A stretch of DNA of 64,000 nt, taken from assembly GCA_016791445.1 (NCBI GenBank), contig JAEUMP010000006.1, forward strand, positions 186,001-250,000. Reading direction: 5' to 3'. A program made the translations under genes and the position numbers. How positions within the stretch are numbered: the first letter of the stretch is position 1; every line of letters starts with the position of its first letter. Of the stretch, positions 16,024 through 24,952 are shown piece after piece. A model generated the notes under the pieces. That model did not search any database and had not been told where the DNA came from. It saw only the letters and a list, made by a program, of their open reading frames with translations. The stretch is from Hyphomonadaceae bacterium (GTDB lineage Bacteria; Pseudomonadota; Alphaproteobacteria; Caulobacterales; Aquidulcibacteraceae).

Positions 16024-17681
16024 AGCGGCGTTACTGGATCGCGATTGCGCTGCTTTTCATCGCGGCCTGCGCCGGCGCGCGCGACTTTTTCCGCGGCTAC
16101 GGCAAGGCGCAGTCCAGCGCGCTCGAAAGTTACGATCTCGCCGCACTGTCGCGCGAGGCGCGGGGCGGGGTGTTGTTTGCTGTGGGGGACTTCGGCGCGC
16201 TCGACACCGACGCGCTCGAATCGCACGCCACGCCGTGGCGGCTCGCCGGGACGGCGCTCGTCATCGCGGAGGCGAAGCGGAGCGGCGCGCCCGTCGCGCC
16301 GGGGACCTTGCGTGCGGTGATGACGCGCTTCGGCTTTCTCTATCCCGAGACGATCGCCAATTTCCCGAAAGACGCGCCGCCGCCGCGCCTCGCCGCACCG
16401 CTCGGCCTCAACACCGGCGTCGTGACGCGCAGCATCCCGCAGATCCGTCTCACCGTCGCCAATCTCGGCTGCGCGAGCTGCCACGCGGGACCGACCTTCG
16501 ACGCGCAAGGGCGCCCTCAACCCGACACGGCCTGGCTCGGCGCACCGAACACGTCGCTCGATCTGGAAGCCTATGTACAGGCGATCTACGCGGCCTTCGC
16601 GCAAGATGAGGACATGGACGCGTTCATCGCCGCCGTGCCCAAGGTGTTTCCGGACACGAGCGAGGCCGAACTCAAGACGCTCCGCAGCTTCGTCGCGCCG
16701 CGCGTGAAGAAGCGGATGGATGCGCTGCGTGCGGCCGGCGCGGGACCGCTGCCTTTCGTCAACGGCGCGCCGGGTCTCACCAACGGCGTTGCGGCGCTCA
16801 AGATGCAGCTCGCGCAACTCCACGGCGATGCGCATGCGGGCGAGCGCGGCTTCACCTCCATTCCCGATCTGGGCGACCGGGGCTTGCGCTCCTCCTTGCT
16901 CTACGACGGGGCCTATGCACCTGCGGACTTCAACGTCGACCGCGTGATGCGCCGCAGCGACGTGACCGAGAAGCATCTCGACGATCTCGCCACCATCACC
17001 GCCTTCTTCACCGTGCCGAGCATGGGAGTCGCGCCGGCGAAAGCCCGCGCGCATCTCGATGAAGCGAAGGACGTGTTCCGCTTTTTCGCGACCTACCGTG
17101 CGCCGCGCTTTCCCGGACACATAGACCGCGCCAAGGTAGCGCGGGGGCAGGCGATCTACGCCGCACAGTGCGCATCGTGCCACGGCGTCTACGACGAAAG
17201 CCTCGATGCGCCGCGCCTCGTGTCATTTCCCAACAGGACCGAGCCTTTCGATACCGATCCCGCCCGCGCCGCTGCGTTCACGCCCGCGCTGGCTGAAGCG
17301 GTGAAGCGTTCGCCCTATGGCGATCTGCTGACGGCGCGCGCTACCGGCGGCTATGCGGCGCCCTTGCTCAGCGGCGTCTGGATGAGCGCGCCTTACCTCC
17401 ACAACGGTTCGGTGCCCACGATCCGGCAACTGCTGACGCCTTCGGAACGGCCAACGCGATTCTACGTCGGCGGCCATCGCCTGAACTTCGCGACGCTCGG
17501 CATTGACGGGCGAACGGATGCAGGCGGCGCCTATGTCTATCCAGAAGGATACGCGCCGTGGTCGACGCCGCAGCTGATCGACACCGCACAGCCCGGCCTG
17601 TCCAATCGCGGGCATCTTGAAGGTTCGACGCTGAGCGACGTTGAAAAAGCGGCGTTGATCGAGTATCTGAAGTTGCTCTGA
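16020..17681 (+). CDS. Di-haem c-type cytochrome lipoprotein
   Basis: 553 residues with a lipoprotein-type signal (IAIALLFIAACAG, Cys18-like). It has two haem c sites of the form CASCH, near residues 151-155 and 383-387; the second is preceded by a classic cytochrome c start (KVARGQAIYAAQCASCHG). The C-terminal GVWMSAPYLHNGSVPTIRQ block is typical of di-haem peroxidase/RoxA-like proteins. It should be periplasmic or membrane-anchored. Substrate and electron partner are unknown. Unusually, it overlaps an amino-acid permease gene by ATGA. RoxA-like, MauG-like and Ccp-like roles are all possible. Confidence 0.85.
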   Translation: MKRRYWIAIALLFIAACAGARDFFRGYGKAQSSALESYDLAALSREARGGVLFAVGDFGALDTDALESHATPWRLAGTALVIAEAKRSGAPVAPGTLRAVMTRFGFLYPETIANFPKDAPPPRLAAPLGLNTGVVTRSIPQIRLTVANLGCASCHAGPTFDAQGRPQPDTAWLGAPNTSLDLEAYVQAIYAAFAQDEDMDAFIAAVPKVFPDTSEAELKTLRSFVAPRVKKRMDALRAAGAGPLPFVNGAPGLTNGVAALKMQLAQLHGDAHAGERGFTSIPDLGDRGLRSSLLYDGAYAPADFNVDRVMRRSDVTEKHLDDLATITAFFTVPSMGVAPAKARAHLDEAKDVFRFFATYRAPRFPGHIDRAKVARGQAIYAAQCASCHGVYDESLDAPRLVSFPNRTEPFDTDPARAAAFTPALAEAVKRSPYGDLLTARATGGYAAPLLSGVWMSAPYLHNGSVPTIRQLLTPSERPTRFYVGGHRLNFATLGIDGRTDAGGAYVYPEGYAPWSTPQLIDTAQPGLSNRGHLEGSTLSDVEKAALIEYLKLL

Positions 17682-18662
17682 TCAGACGATGAGTTCGTCC
17701 GCAGGCAGCCGCACTCTTGCAGGCAGGCGCGCCTTCTCCGGGAGACGGCCGACGCGAAACGCGGTGACGAGTTTTCTCTCTTCTCTTATGCCCCAGGTCT
17801 TCTTCACCTGCGCCGCCGCTTCCGCCGAATCCGCCAGCACTGACATCGGGCAAAGCACAAGCCCGCGCGCGGCTATCTCAAGCCACACGCGATAGAAGCG
17901 TCGCCCGGTCTCGTAGTCGCTCTCCGCCGCCGGGCGATGAAAGAACACGACGCCCGCCGCGCCTTTGACTTTGGCGCCCTCTGCGATCAGCGGACCGGCG
18001 AGGCCCATGCGATCGAGCGTGCGAAAGGCCTTGCCCATCACCACGCCCGCGCCGAAGGCCTCGAACGACGACAGCGCCATCGCCTCGGCATTCAACCCGT
18101 CGCGCGCCCAGTCGGGGTGGCTGCGCGCAAGCCGCATCCACGAAACGAGCTCCTCGCGATAGGCGTTGTCGCGCAGCGTCAGCAGACTTACGGCGTCGTA
18201 AAGCGCCGCTATGTCGGCGCGCTGCGCGGCATTGGTGACGACGGTCAGATCATCGAAGCGTGCGAGATCGGCCAGCGCGCGGGCGTCGGCGATGGAGGGC
18301 GTTGCGAACGCGCCGCGCCACGTCGCCCGCGTCTGGACGTGCGCGCGCAAAGGATCGGGTGCGGCGTCGGCCTCAAGTTCGACACGCACCCCGACGTCGA
18401 TGCACACCTTCGCGGCGATGCTGCGCGCCGCGAGCGCCATGACCAGTCCTTCCGCCGCAGCGCCCAGACTCTTGCGGTTGTCCGCGCCCGTGGGGTCGCC
18501 CACGGGAATGCGGCGGCGGGGATGCTCGACGATGTGGATTGCGCCGTCTTCGGCGAAGCGGAATTGCGCGGGCTGGATGTTGTGAACGGACGGCGCAAGA
18601 TTGGCCTCCGCAACAAGCGCGCGGCGTTCGTCTGCATCGAAAAGCGCGCGCGCGTCGATCAT
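17682..18662 (-). CDS. Nitroreductase-fold (Acg-like) protein
   Basis: 326 residues. EANLAPSVHNIQPAQFRF near the N-terminus is the FMN-binding APSxHNxQPxxF signature of the nitroreductase superfamily, and the length and single-chain duplication resemble the Acg subfamily (M. tuberculosis Rv2032). Other segments: VGDPTGADNRKSLGAAAEGL and GLVLCPMSVLADS. It is the last gene of a four-gene leftward operon; its ATG overlaps the stop of the membrane protein gene (ATGA). Adjacency to a ThiF/E1-like gene recalls Rv1355c (MoeY), in which both domains are fused. The chemistry is unknown. Confidence 0.85.
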   Translation of the reverse strand: MIDARALFDADERRALVAEANLAPSVHNIQPAQFRFAEDGAIHIVEHPRRRIPVGDPTGADNRKSLGAAAEGLVMALAARSIAAKVCIDVGVRVELEADAAPDPLRAHVQTRATWRGAFATPSIADARALADLARFDDLTVVTNAAQRADIAALYDAVSLLTLRDNAYREELVSWMRLARSHPDWARDGLNAEAMALSSFEAFGAGVVMGKAFRTLDRMGLAGPLIAEGAKVKGAAGVVFFHRPAAESDYETGRRFYRVWLEIAARGLVLCPMSVLADSAEAAAQVKKTWGIREERKLVTAFRVGRLPEKARLPARVRLPADELIV

Positions 18663-19846
18663 CGCGCGACCCCCGCCGCCGCCGCGAGCTTCTGCAGCAG
18701 CGTGAGTTGCACGGACACGTCCGGCCCCGACGAGAGACCCGGCATGTTCACCACCAACAGGCGCAGCGGCTGCATCGAGATCAACACGGCGTGCGTCGCC
18801 TCGTGCGCATCGAGCAGGGCGGTCAACGGCTCACCCGCCGCGCCGAGCAGGCGCGCCTCCGACAGGGAGAGAACGGGCCGGGCGTGGAGCGCGCTGCGCA
18901 GCTTGTCGCCATCATAGTCGGCGAGGCTTGCGCCTTCGAGCACCTCGGCGCGCTGCAAGGCGGGCGAGTCGAGCACGCGGTCGACGAACGCGTCGAGCGG
19001 TCCGGCGGGCGCCGCCGCGAGCGCCGAAAGGAGGGCCTGGCGTCCGATCGCGGCCTCGCGCTCGCGCAGCGCCTGCACGATGAGAATGACGAAGACGATG
19101 CCGAGAATGACCAGCAACCATGCGCCGCCCGTCACCAGATCGGGCGGTCCGACGAGGGTGATGAGCGTCATGAAGGCGACGCCCGCGCCGAAGAGCGCGA
19201 GCGCGAGATCGGCGAGCACCGCCGTGCCGCCCGCGCCCGTCACCGTCAGGCGTGCGACTGCGTACACGAAGATGAGCAACGCCAGGCCGCCGCCGCGCCA
19301 CGGCGAATAGCCCGCCGCATAGAGGAAATCGCCCGCCACGAAGGGCAGCGCCACGAGAAGTCCAAGCCCCAGTGCGCTGATCGCAGCGTTCTCCGACGGC
19401 GAGAGCGAGCGCCTGTCGCGCAGGAAGAGCAGCACCGCCGTCGCCGCGAGGCCTCCCGCCGCCAGTGTTCCGAGCGCGATGGTGAAATAGAGCCCGCTCG
19501 AAACCGGCCGCAGCAATGCCGCCAGCGCCAGCGCGAGTGCGCCGAACAGGAACACGCGCTTCATCAGCGGCGGCGCGTGGCGACGCATCAATCCTTCCGC
19601 CAGCAGGAGCGCGAGAAGCGGCATGATCGCTGCGAGCGCTTCCTCGACGCGGCGCAGGAACGGCGCCTCGATCGCCCAGCGCAGGGCGCGCACGCCGACG
19701 AGTCCCATCAGCAGGACAATCACCGCGTTGAGCCGCGTGTCGACCGGCGAACGTCGCCGCTCGTCGGCATGAAAAAGGAGGAACGCGCCGGCGCCTGCGA
19801 AGGCGAGGATGTTGAGCAATATGCCGGCGGATTCGGCCGTGTTCAT
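18659..19846 (-). CDS. Polytopic membrane protein with cytosolic C-terminal domain
   Basis: 395 residues with about eight hydrophobic segments between residues 8 and 240 (for example AGILLNILAFAGAGAFLLF, IVLLMGLVGVRAL, GLYFTIALGTLAAGG, WLLVILGIVFVILIVQAL), followed by a soluble domain of about 150 residues. The start at 19846 overlaps the ThiF stop (ATGA). The layout resembles a membrane sensor with a degenerate output domain, but I see no histidine-kinase or GGDEF motif. No family recognised. Conservation of its place between E1-like and nitroreductase genes should be checked. Confidence 0.8.
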   Translation of the reverse strand: MNTAESAGILLNILAFAGAGAFLLFHADERRRSPVDTRLNAVIVLLMGLVGVRALRWAIEAPFLRRVEEALAAIMPLLALLLAEGLMRRHAPPLMKRVFLFGALALALAALLRPVSSGLYFTIALGTLAAGGLAATAVLLFLRDRRSLSPSENAAISALGLGLLVALPFVAGDFLYAAGYSPWRGGGLALLIFVYAVARLTVTGAGGTAVLADLALALFGAGVAFMTLITLVGPPDLVTGGAWLLVILGIVFVILIVQALREREAAIGRQALLSALAAAPAGPLDAFVDRVLDSPALQRAEVLEGASLADYDGDKLRSALHARPVLSLSEARLLGAAGEPLTALLDAHEATHAVLISMQPLRLLVVNMPGLSSGPDVSVQLTLLQKLAAAAGVAR

Positions 19847-20718
19847 GCGGCGCCCATCTTGGCCATGAAGCGCCGCACCAGCGCGCCTTTGGCCGCCGAC
19901 AGCGGCCACGGCAGCGGCCGCTCCACGCCGGGCGTGTGCGGATTGAAGAAATAGCCGCGATGGTCCGCGCCGCCGTCGCGGCCGAGGATCAGGCGGATCG
20001 CTTCATAGGCCATCAGCGCGCCCGTCGTGACGACCATGGGCGCAAAGGAGAAGCGCTTGCGCTTGCCCGCGGCGAGTTCGGCGGCGATGGCCAGGTCGAC
20101 ATAGCGGTGCGTGTTCGAATGCGTCAGCGCCCATTCGAGTTCGCGGTTGAGGCACTGCATGCGGTCTTCGTCGTCGATGGCCGTCCAGTCCTTGCCGACG
20201 GTCGGATAGCGCATGCGCTCCTCCGGACGCGGATCATCGGGCCGCACGACGTAGACGGAGGGGAGCGTCGCCGCATAGGCGTCGATGACGGTCGCGCGCT
20301 TTTCCCGCGCCACGCGGTACATGCGCACGCCGGCCCTGGCGTCGTCCGTGCCGTTGACGATGACGGGATGGCGCGCAGCCAGATCCTCGATGCGGTCAAG
20401 CCATTCGCCGCCCATCACTTCGAGCTGCACTTCGGGATTGATGCGTCGGGCGCCGGCGGCGGCAGACTCCACCTTGGACTTGTCGACGGTGTCGAGCGTC
20501 GCGAACAGTTGGCGGTTCAGGTTGGAGACTTCGAAGGTGTCGATGTCGGCGATGGCGAAATGCCCGACGCCCGCGCGAACCAGCAGCATGAAGGCCGCGC
20601 CACCCATGCCGCCGACGCCGGGGATGAAGACGCGCGCCGCGCGCAGCTTCGCCTGCTCCTCCGCCGTCACGAAGCCGAGATTGCGGGTGACGAATTCGTC
20701 GTAGGTGAAGTCCGTCAT
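19843..20718 (-). CDS. ThiF/MoeB-family E1-like adenylyltransferase
   Basis: 291 residues with an E1 core: ATP-binding GVGGMGG at 34-40, ADIDTFEVSNLNRQ with the acidic residues Asp58 and Asp60 and the Arg of NLNRQ (66-70), and VIVNGTDD near 119-126. The zinc-binding CxxC pairs of MoeB/ThiF are absent. The only cysteine I find is Cys189 (DRMQCLNREL), close to where ThiF and MoeB have their catalytic cysteine. No ubiquitin-like, ThiS, MoaD or JAB gene is nearby. Starts at ATG 20718, overlapping the GNAT-like stop. It probably adenylates a carboxylate in an unknown pathway. Confidence 0.88.
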   Translation of the reverse strand: MTDFTYDEFVTRNLGFVTAEEQAKLRAARVFIPGVGGMGGAAFMLLVRAGVGHFAIADIDTFEVSNLNRQLFATLDTVDKSKVESAAAGARRINPEVQLEVMGGEWLDRIEDLAARHPVIVNGTDDARAGVRMYRVAREKRATVIDAYAATLPSVYVVRPDDPRPEERMRYPTVGKDWTAIDDEDRMQCLNRELEWALTHSNTHRYVDLAIAAELAAGKRKRFSFAPMVVTTGALMAYEAIRLILGRDGGADHRGYFFNPHTPGVERPLPWPLSAAKGALVRRFMAKMGAA

Positions 20719-21665
20719 GAACGCGCACTCCGCCACGGCCGGAGCGATCCCCACGGACGCTTCGCGTCGAGCCAGTGGATCAGCGGCAGGAAAATCGATT
20801 GCAGGCCGAGGAAGGCGCCGCTGAGCACGAGGCCGGGCAGGCTGTCGCGCGGCACTTCCGTGAACGCGTATTTCTGCGCGGCAGCCATGTTCACCTGGCC
20901 CACCTGCAGGATGTCGTCGCCGCGCTCATAATCGAGAAGCCGTGCGCAGAGGTCGTTGTACTTCGCCTGACGGTGCTTGGCCGCCTGTTCGAAGGACTTC
21001 TTCAGATCGTCCGACCCGCCGGTGTAGGCATTGGTGATCACGGAGCGCGTCTCATCGAATCCCGCTTCCGGGCCGACGCCGAAGACATGGCGATGATGGC
21101 GCATGATCTGGCGCGCGATGAGCAGGTGCTCGAAGGTCTGCGGCGCATCGTCGGGCGTGGGGAAGACCTGCGCGAAACTCTCCGTCACCATGCCGACGAC
21201 AGCGGGCACCTGCGTGACATTGGAAATCCAGATCGGCCGCATGCCGCCGCGCGCAAAGAGCAGGAAGCATGTCAGACCGTAGAGGATCCACGAGAGACCC
21301 TGGCTGCGCGCCGTCGGCGAGACCATCACAAGGCCCATGTGCAGCACATCGACCGCGCGGCCGCGCAGGCTCATCGGCATCCACGCCAGCGCATTGAACG
21401 CAATCGGGGCTTTCGTCCCGGCGTCGTAGACGATGGTGAGCACGCTCGCCTTCAGCCGTTCGGGGTCGCCGCCCAGCACGCCGTAGTTCAGCTCGCCCGA
21501 AGGCAGCGTCTCTGAAGCGACCGCACGGATGTCGGCGACGAGCTTCTCCAGCACTGCCGGCGCCATCCACATTCCCGGCCGGTCGACGATGCGCGCCCTA
21601 ACGCCCTTCGACGGCGCGAAGGCGAGGTCGAGATGGCTCTGGAATAGTCCGCGCAGCCACAGCAT
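20715..21665 (-). CDS. GNAT-like acyltransferase, first gene of the ThiF operon
   Basis: 316 residues. The centre contains LHMGLVMVSPTARSQGLSWILYG (written here in parts: GLVMVSPTAR, then SQGLSWILYG), which matches the V-x-P-x-x-R-x-x-G acyl-CoA pyrophosphate loop of GNAT proteins (Arg120, Gly123). The C-terminal part has a hydrophobic stretch (LVLSGAFLGLQSIFLPLIHW) that may be a membrane association helix. It overlaps the ThiF gene by ATGA and is divergent from the aldehyde dehydrogenase gene. Donor and acceptor are unknown; autoinducer-synthase-like or lipid N-acyltransferase activity are alternatives. Confidence 0.7.
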   Translation of the reverse strand: MLWLRGLFQSHLDLAFAPSKGVRARIVDRPGMWMAPAVLEKLVADIRAVASETLPSGELNYGVLGGDPERLKASVLTIVYDAGTKAPIAFNALAWMPMSLRGRAVDVLHMGLVMVSPTARSQGLSWILYGLTCFLLFARGGMRPIWISNVTQVPAVVGMVTESFAQVFPTPDDAPQTFEHLLIARQIMRHHRHVFGVGPEAGFDETRSVITNAYTGGSDDLKKSFEQAAKHRQAKYNDLCARLLDYERGDDILQVGQVNMAAAQKYAFTEVPRDSLPGLVLSGAFLGLQSIFLPLIHWLDAKRPWGSLRPWRSARS

Positions 21666-21807
21666 GCCGGTCGTCGCCGCCCCTTGGTTATGAGGGTGGA
21701 GGTGCCGGAAACCGCGATGGGGCGCAACTGGCGGGGCCGCTCATCGACTTTCCGTAAGGGCGTTACTATCTGTGCGGAGACGCGCCAGCAATGCAAAGAA
21801 GGCCAAG

Positions 21808-23259
21808 ATGATCAGCGACCAGTGGCTCAAGTCCGCCTGCTATATCGATGGGCGCTGGATCGGCGCCGATGACGGTCAGACCATTCCGGTCACAAATCCC
21901 GCCACCGGAGAGACGCTGGGATCGGTCCCGCGCTGCGGTCGCGCCGAAACGTCGCGCGCCATCGCGGCGGCCTCGCGCGCCTTCGTGTCGTGGCGCGGCT
22001 TTCTCGCCAAGGAGCGCGCCGAACTCATGTTCGCGCTCGCGGATGCGCTCTTGAAGGAAAAGGCGGCGCTCGGGGAATTGCTGACGCGCGAGCAGGGCAA
22101 GTCGCGTGCGGAAGCCGAGGGCGAGATCGCCGGGGGCGCCGCCTTCTTCCGCTGGTTCGGCGAAGAGGCCAAGCGCGTCTATGGCGACACCATCCCGTCG
22201 CCCTGGCCGGGCAAGCGCATCATCGTGACGAAAGAGCCGGTTGGCGTCGTCGGCGCGATCACGCCGTGGAATTTTCCGCATTCCATGATCGCGCGCAAAC
22301 TCGCCGCCGCGCTCGGCGCCGGTTGCACCATGGTGATCAAACCCGCGAGTCAGACGCCGCTCTCGGCGCTTGCGGTCGCCGCGCTCTGCGAGAAGGTGGG
22401 GATCCCGGCGGGAGTCGTGAACGTCGTGACCGGATCGGCCGCGCCGATCGCAGCGGAGATGTGCGAGAATCCCGCGGTGCGGAAGATCACGTTCACTGGC
22501 TCCACGGAAGTCGGCAAGGATCTGGGCGCCAGGGCGCTTGCTCATATGAAGCGGGTGTCGATGGAGCTGGGCGGCAATGCGCCTTTCATCGTCTTCGACG
22601 ACGCCGATCTCGATGCGGCGGTGAAGGGGGCGATGCTCTCGAAGTTCCGCAATTCCGGGCAGACCTGCGTATGTGCGAACCGCATTCTCGTACAGGCCGG
22701 CGTCTATGACGCCTTCGCGGCCAAGTTCGCCGAAGCGGTGCGCGCGCTGAAGATCGGCGACGGCCTCGCGCCGGGCGTCGAGCAGGGGCCGCTGATCGAC
22801 ATGCACGCGATCGAGAAGGTCGAGGAGCACATCAGCGACGCCAAGGCCAACGGCGCGCGCGTCGTCGCCGGCGGCGTGCGCCATCCGCTCGGCGGCACAT
22901 TCTTCGAACCCACCGTGCTCACCGGCGTCACCGATGCGATGAAGATCGCGAAGGAAGAAACCTTCGGCCCCGTCGCGCCGCTCTTCCGCTTCGAAACGGA
23001 GGCCGAAGCTATCGCCATGGCCAACGCCACCGAGTATGGCTTGGCGTGCTACTTCTACACGAACGACCTCGGCCGCGCGTGGCGCATGATGGAGGCGCTG
23101 GACTACGGCATGATCGGCGTCAACGAGGGGCTGGCTTCTACGGAGGTCGCGCCGTTCGGCGGCGTGAAGGACAGCGGCATGGGCCGCGAGGGCTCGAAAT
23201 ACGGGCTCGAGGATTATCTCAACATCAAGTACGCGCTGTTCGGCGGGCTTGGAGTCTAG
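21808..23259 (+). CDS. gabD: Succinate-semialdehyde dehydrogenase-type aldehyde dehydrogenase
   Basis: NAD(P)-dependent ALDH, 483 residues. Visible features: ITPWNFPHSMIARKLAAAL, the cofactor loop FTGSTEVGK, the general-base segment MELGGNAPF, and the catalytic cysteine in NSGQTCVCANR. C-terminal GMGREGSKYGLEDY is typical of GabD/SSADH. The ATG at 21808 follows AAGAAGG. Closest to succinate or glutarate semialdehyde dehydrogenases by overall look, but broad specificity is common. Its 3' end overlaps the convergent phosphopantetheinyl transferase gene by 4 bp. Confidence 0.88.
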   Translation: MISDQWLKSACYIDGRWIGADDGQTIPVTNPATGETLGSVPRCGRAETSRAIAAASRAFVSWRGFLAKERAELMFALADALLKEKAALGELLTREQGKSRAEAEGEIAGGAAFFRWFGEEAKRVYGDTIPSPWPGKRIIVTKEPVGVVGAITPWNFPHSMIARKLAAALGAGCTMVIKPASQTPLSALAVAALCEKVGIPAGVVNVVTGSAAPIAAEMCENPAVRKITFTGSTEVGKDLGARALAHMKRVSMELGGNAPFIVFDDADLDAAVKGAMLSKFRNSGQTCVCANRILVQAGVYDAFAAKFAEAVRALKIGDGLAPGVEQGPLIDMHAIEKVEEHISDAKANGARVVAGGVRHPLGGTFFEPTVLTGVTDAMKIAKEETFGPVAPLFRFETEAEAIAMANATEYGLACYFYTNDLGRAWRMMEALDYGMIGVNEGLASTEVAPFGGVKDSGMGREGSKYGLEDYLNIKYALFGGLGV

Positions 23260-23903
23260 GCGATCATTTCGGCGACGGCGCAGACATGCGCCGCGCCGAC
23301 GCGCCAGACCTTGAACCGGGCGCCGTGCGCGCTAAATCCCTGCTGCGGATCGATGTCGAGCGGCATCGCGAGCGCGAGTGCGGCGAAGAGGTCGATGTCG
23401 GCGGCTTTCTTCAGCGCTTCTTTCGCGCACCAGCGCCACGCGAATTCAAAGGGCGATCCCGCAATTCTCTCTGCTTCGCCCGCGCCGAAGAATCTCTTCG
23501 CCATCGCGTCGGGATCCTTCGACCGTCCAAGCGTCTCGACATCCACGCCGATGGCGCGCGGCCCGAAGGCGACGGCGACGGCGCCCTTGGTGTGTGAGAG
23601 GCTCACATGCAGGGCCTCGTGCGGCGGCAGAAGGCGTGGACGATCCAGCGGCTCTTCGAAAGCGACGGCCTCCGGCGCCATGCCCAACGCCACGCCGAGC
23701 GCATCGCGCTTCACCACATGCGCCGCGAGACGCAGCGCGCGTGAGTCCGCTGCGATCATGCGCGCACCCTTGCCGGCCTCGAACGTGGAGAGAATGTGCG
23801 TGCGGCCCAAAAGCGTGGGGAGCTGTTGAACCTCCACGCGCAGCATGGGCGCCGCGCCGCGCGCATCGACGATGAGCGCGTGAAGCGCCGCGTCGGCGGT
23901 CAC
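23256..23903 (-). CDS. 4'-Phosphopantetheinyl transferase (Sfp type)
   Basis: Transfers phosphopantetheine from CoA to the serine of carrier proteins. 215 residues, with LHVSLSHTKGAVAVAFG, the Mg-binding GVDVETLGR and the WRWCAKEALKKA motif, the three Sfp-family signatures. The start is GTG at 23903, overlapping the NagZ stop (GTGA). It is the last gene of the leftward unit that starts with the fatty acyl-AMP ligase and includes two carrier proteins; these, and the carrier at 36000, are its natural substrates. Sfp-type enzymes of this size usually serve secondary metabolism. Confidence 0.92.
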   Translation of the reverse strand: MTADAALHALIVDARGAAPMLRVEVQQLPTLLGRTHILSTFEAGKGARMIAADSRALRLAAHVVKRDALGVALGMAPEAVAFEEPLDRPRLLPPHEALHVSLSHTKGAVAVAFGPRAIGVDVETLGRSKDPDAMAKRFFGAGEAERIAGSPFEFAWRWCAKEALKKAADIDLFAALALAMPLDIDPQQGFSAHGARFKVWRVGAAHVCAVAEMIA

Positions 23904-24919
23904 GCAAGCGCCGCGATGCGCGCGTCGATGTCGGCGGCGAGATCGGCGATTTCGGAGAAGGGCTCCGACACGCAGGGGCGGCGGATGACGTCGAACCGCG
24001 CCTGCAGCGCGTCGTCCATCGGCGCCAGCGCGTCCGCGATAGGCTTCATCTCCGCCATGTCGCCATTGCAGTGGCACACGATATCGCAGCCCGCTTCCAG
24101 CGCGCGGACGGACGACTCTTCCACCGGCGCCTTCAGCGCTTTCATCGAGATGTCGTCCGTCACCAGCAGGCCCTCGAAGCCGATGCGGTCGCGGATGATT
24201 TCGCGGATGATCTTGGCGGAGGTCGTCGCGGGATGCTTCGGGTCGAGTTGCGGGAAAAGCAGGTGCGAGACGATGCCCCACGGCAGATCGTTGAGTTCGA
24301 TGAACGGCGCGAGGTCGATGTCGAGTTCACTCGCCGGCACGTCGATAACGGGCAGATCGTAGTGGCTGTCGAGATTGGCGCGACCGTGGCCGGGCAGATG
24401 CTTGAGGCAGCCCTGAACGCCGTAGAGCGCGAGTCCGTCGACGAAGGCGCGGCCGAGCGCGGCGATGATGGCGGGATCGCTGTGGAAGGCGCGGTCGCCG
24501 ATGGCGTCATGCGTGTAGGGGAAAAGCACATCGAGGCAGGGTGCGAAGTCGACATTCACGCCGCACTCGCCGAGTTGCGCGCCGATGGCGCTCCCCGTGT
24601 CCTTCGCCAGCTGGATCGCGGCGTCCATGTCACGATCCGCAAGTTTGCCGATGAGGCCGGAGGCCGGCGCCTTCCACCAGACGGGCGGCCACATGCGACG
24701 CACGCGGCCGCCTTCCTGGTCGATGAAGATCGGCGCGAGCGGATCGTCGATCACCTCGCGCATGGATTCCACCAGCGCCTGCGTCTGCGCCACGTCCACG
24801 CAATTGCGCCGGAAGAGGATGAAGCCGCAGGGGCGCTCAGCCTTGAAGAAGGCGCGTTCGTCGTCTGTCAGCTTGGGGCCCGCGCAGCCGAAGATGACGG
24901 GTTTCATGACCTGATCCAT
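23900..24919 (-). CDS. nagZ: Beta-N-acetylglucosaminidase, GH3 (NagZ)
   Basis: Cytoplasmic glycosidase of peptidoglycan recycling that removes GlcNAc from anhydromuropeptides. 339 residues. GH3 hallmarks are FIDQEGGRVRR, LKHLPGHGRANLDSHYD with the His-Asp catalytic dyad, and the nucleophile aspartate in LLVTDDISMKAL. Start may be 24919 or the ATG at 24907 (MKPVIFGCAG). It is placed, oddly, between a carrier-protein gene and the phosphopantetheinyl transferase gene, 33 bp and -4 bp away, so it looks cotranscribed with the acyl-activation genes. Confidence 0.94.
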   Translation of the reverse strand: MDQVMKPVIFGCAGPKLTDDERAFFKAERPCGFILFRRNCVDVAQTQALVESMREVIDDPLAPIFIDQEGGRVRRMWPPVWWKAPASGLIGKLADRDMDAAIQLAKDTGSAIGAQLGECGVNVDFAPCLDVLFPYTHDAIGDRAFHSDPAIIAALGRAFVDGLALYGVQGCLKHLPGHGRANLDSHYDLPVIDVPASELDIDLAPFIELNDLPWGIVSHLLFPQLDPKHPATTSAKIIREIIRDRIGFEGLLVTDDISMKALKAPVEESSVRALEAGCDIVCHCNGDMAEMKPIADALAPMDDALQARFDVIRRPCVSEPFSEIADLAADIDARIAALA

Positions 24920-24952
24920 GACCCCGGTCAGTCGCGCAGACCGCGCGCGGCG

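Noticed and set aside
19843-20718. ThiF-like gene as thiamine or molybdopterin biosynthesis gene
   Set aside because: No thiS, moaD, thiG or moaE nearby, and the zinc CxxC pairs of MoeB/ThiF are missing.
23904-24281. N-terminal extension of the phosphopantetheinyl transferase into nagZ
   Set aside because: Arg-rich sequence antisense-free but overlapping the nagZ frame; the GTGA start at 23903 gives normal family length.
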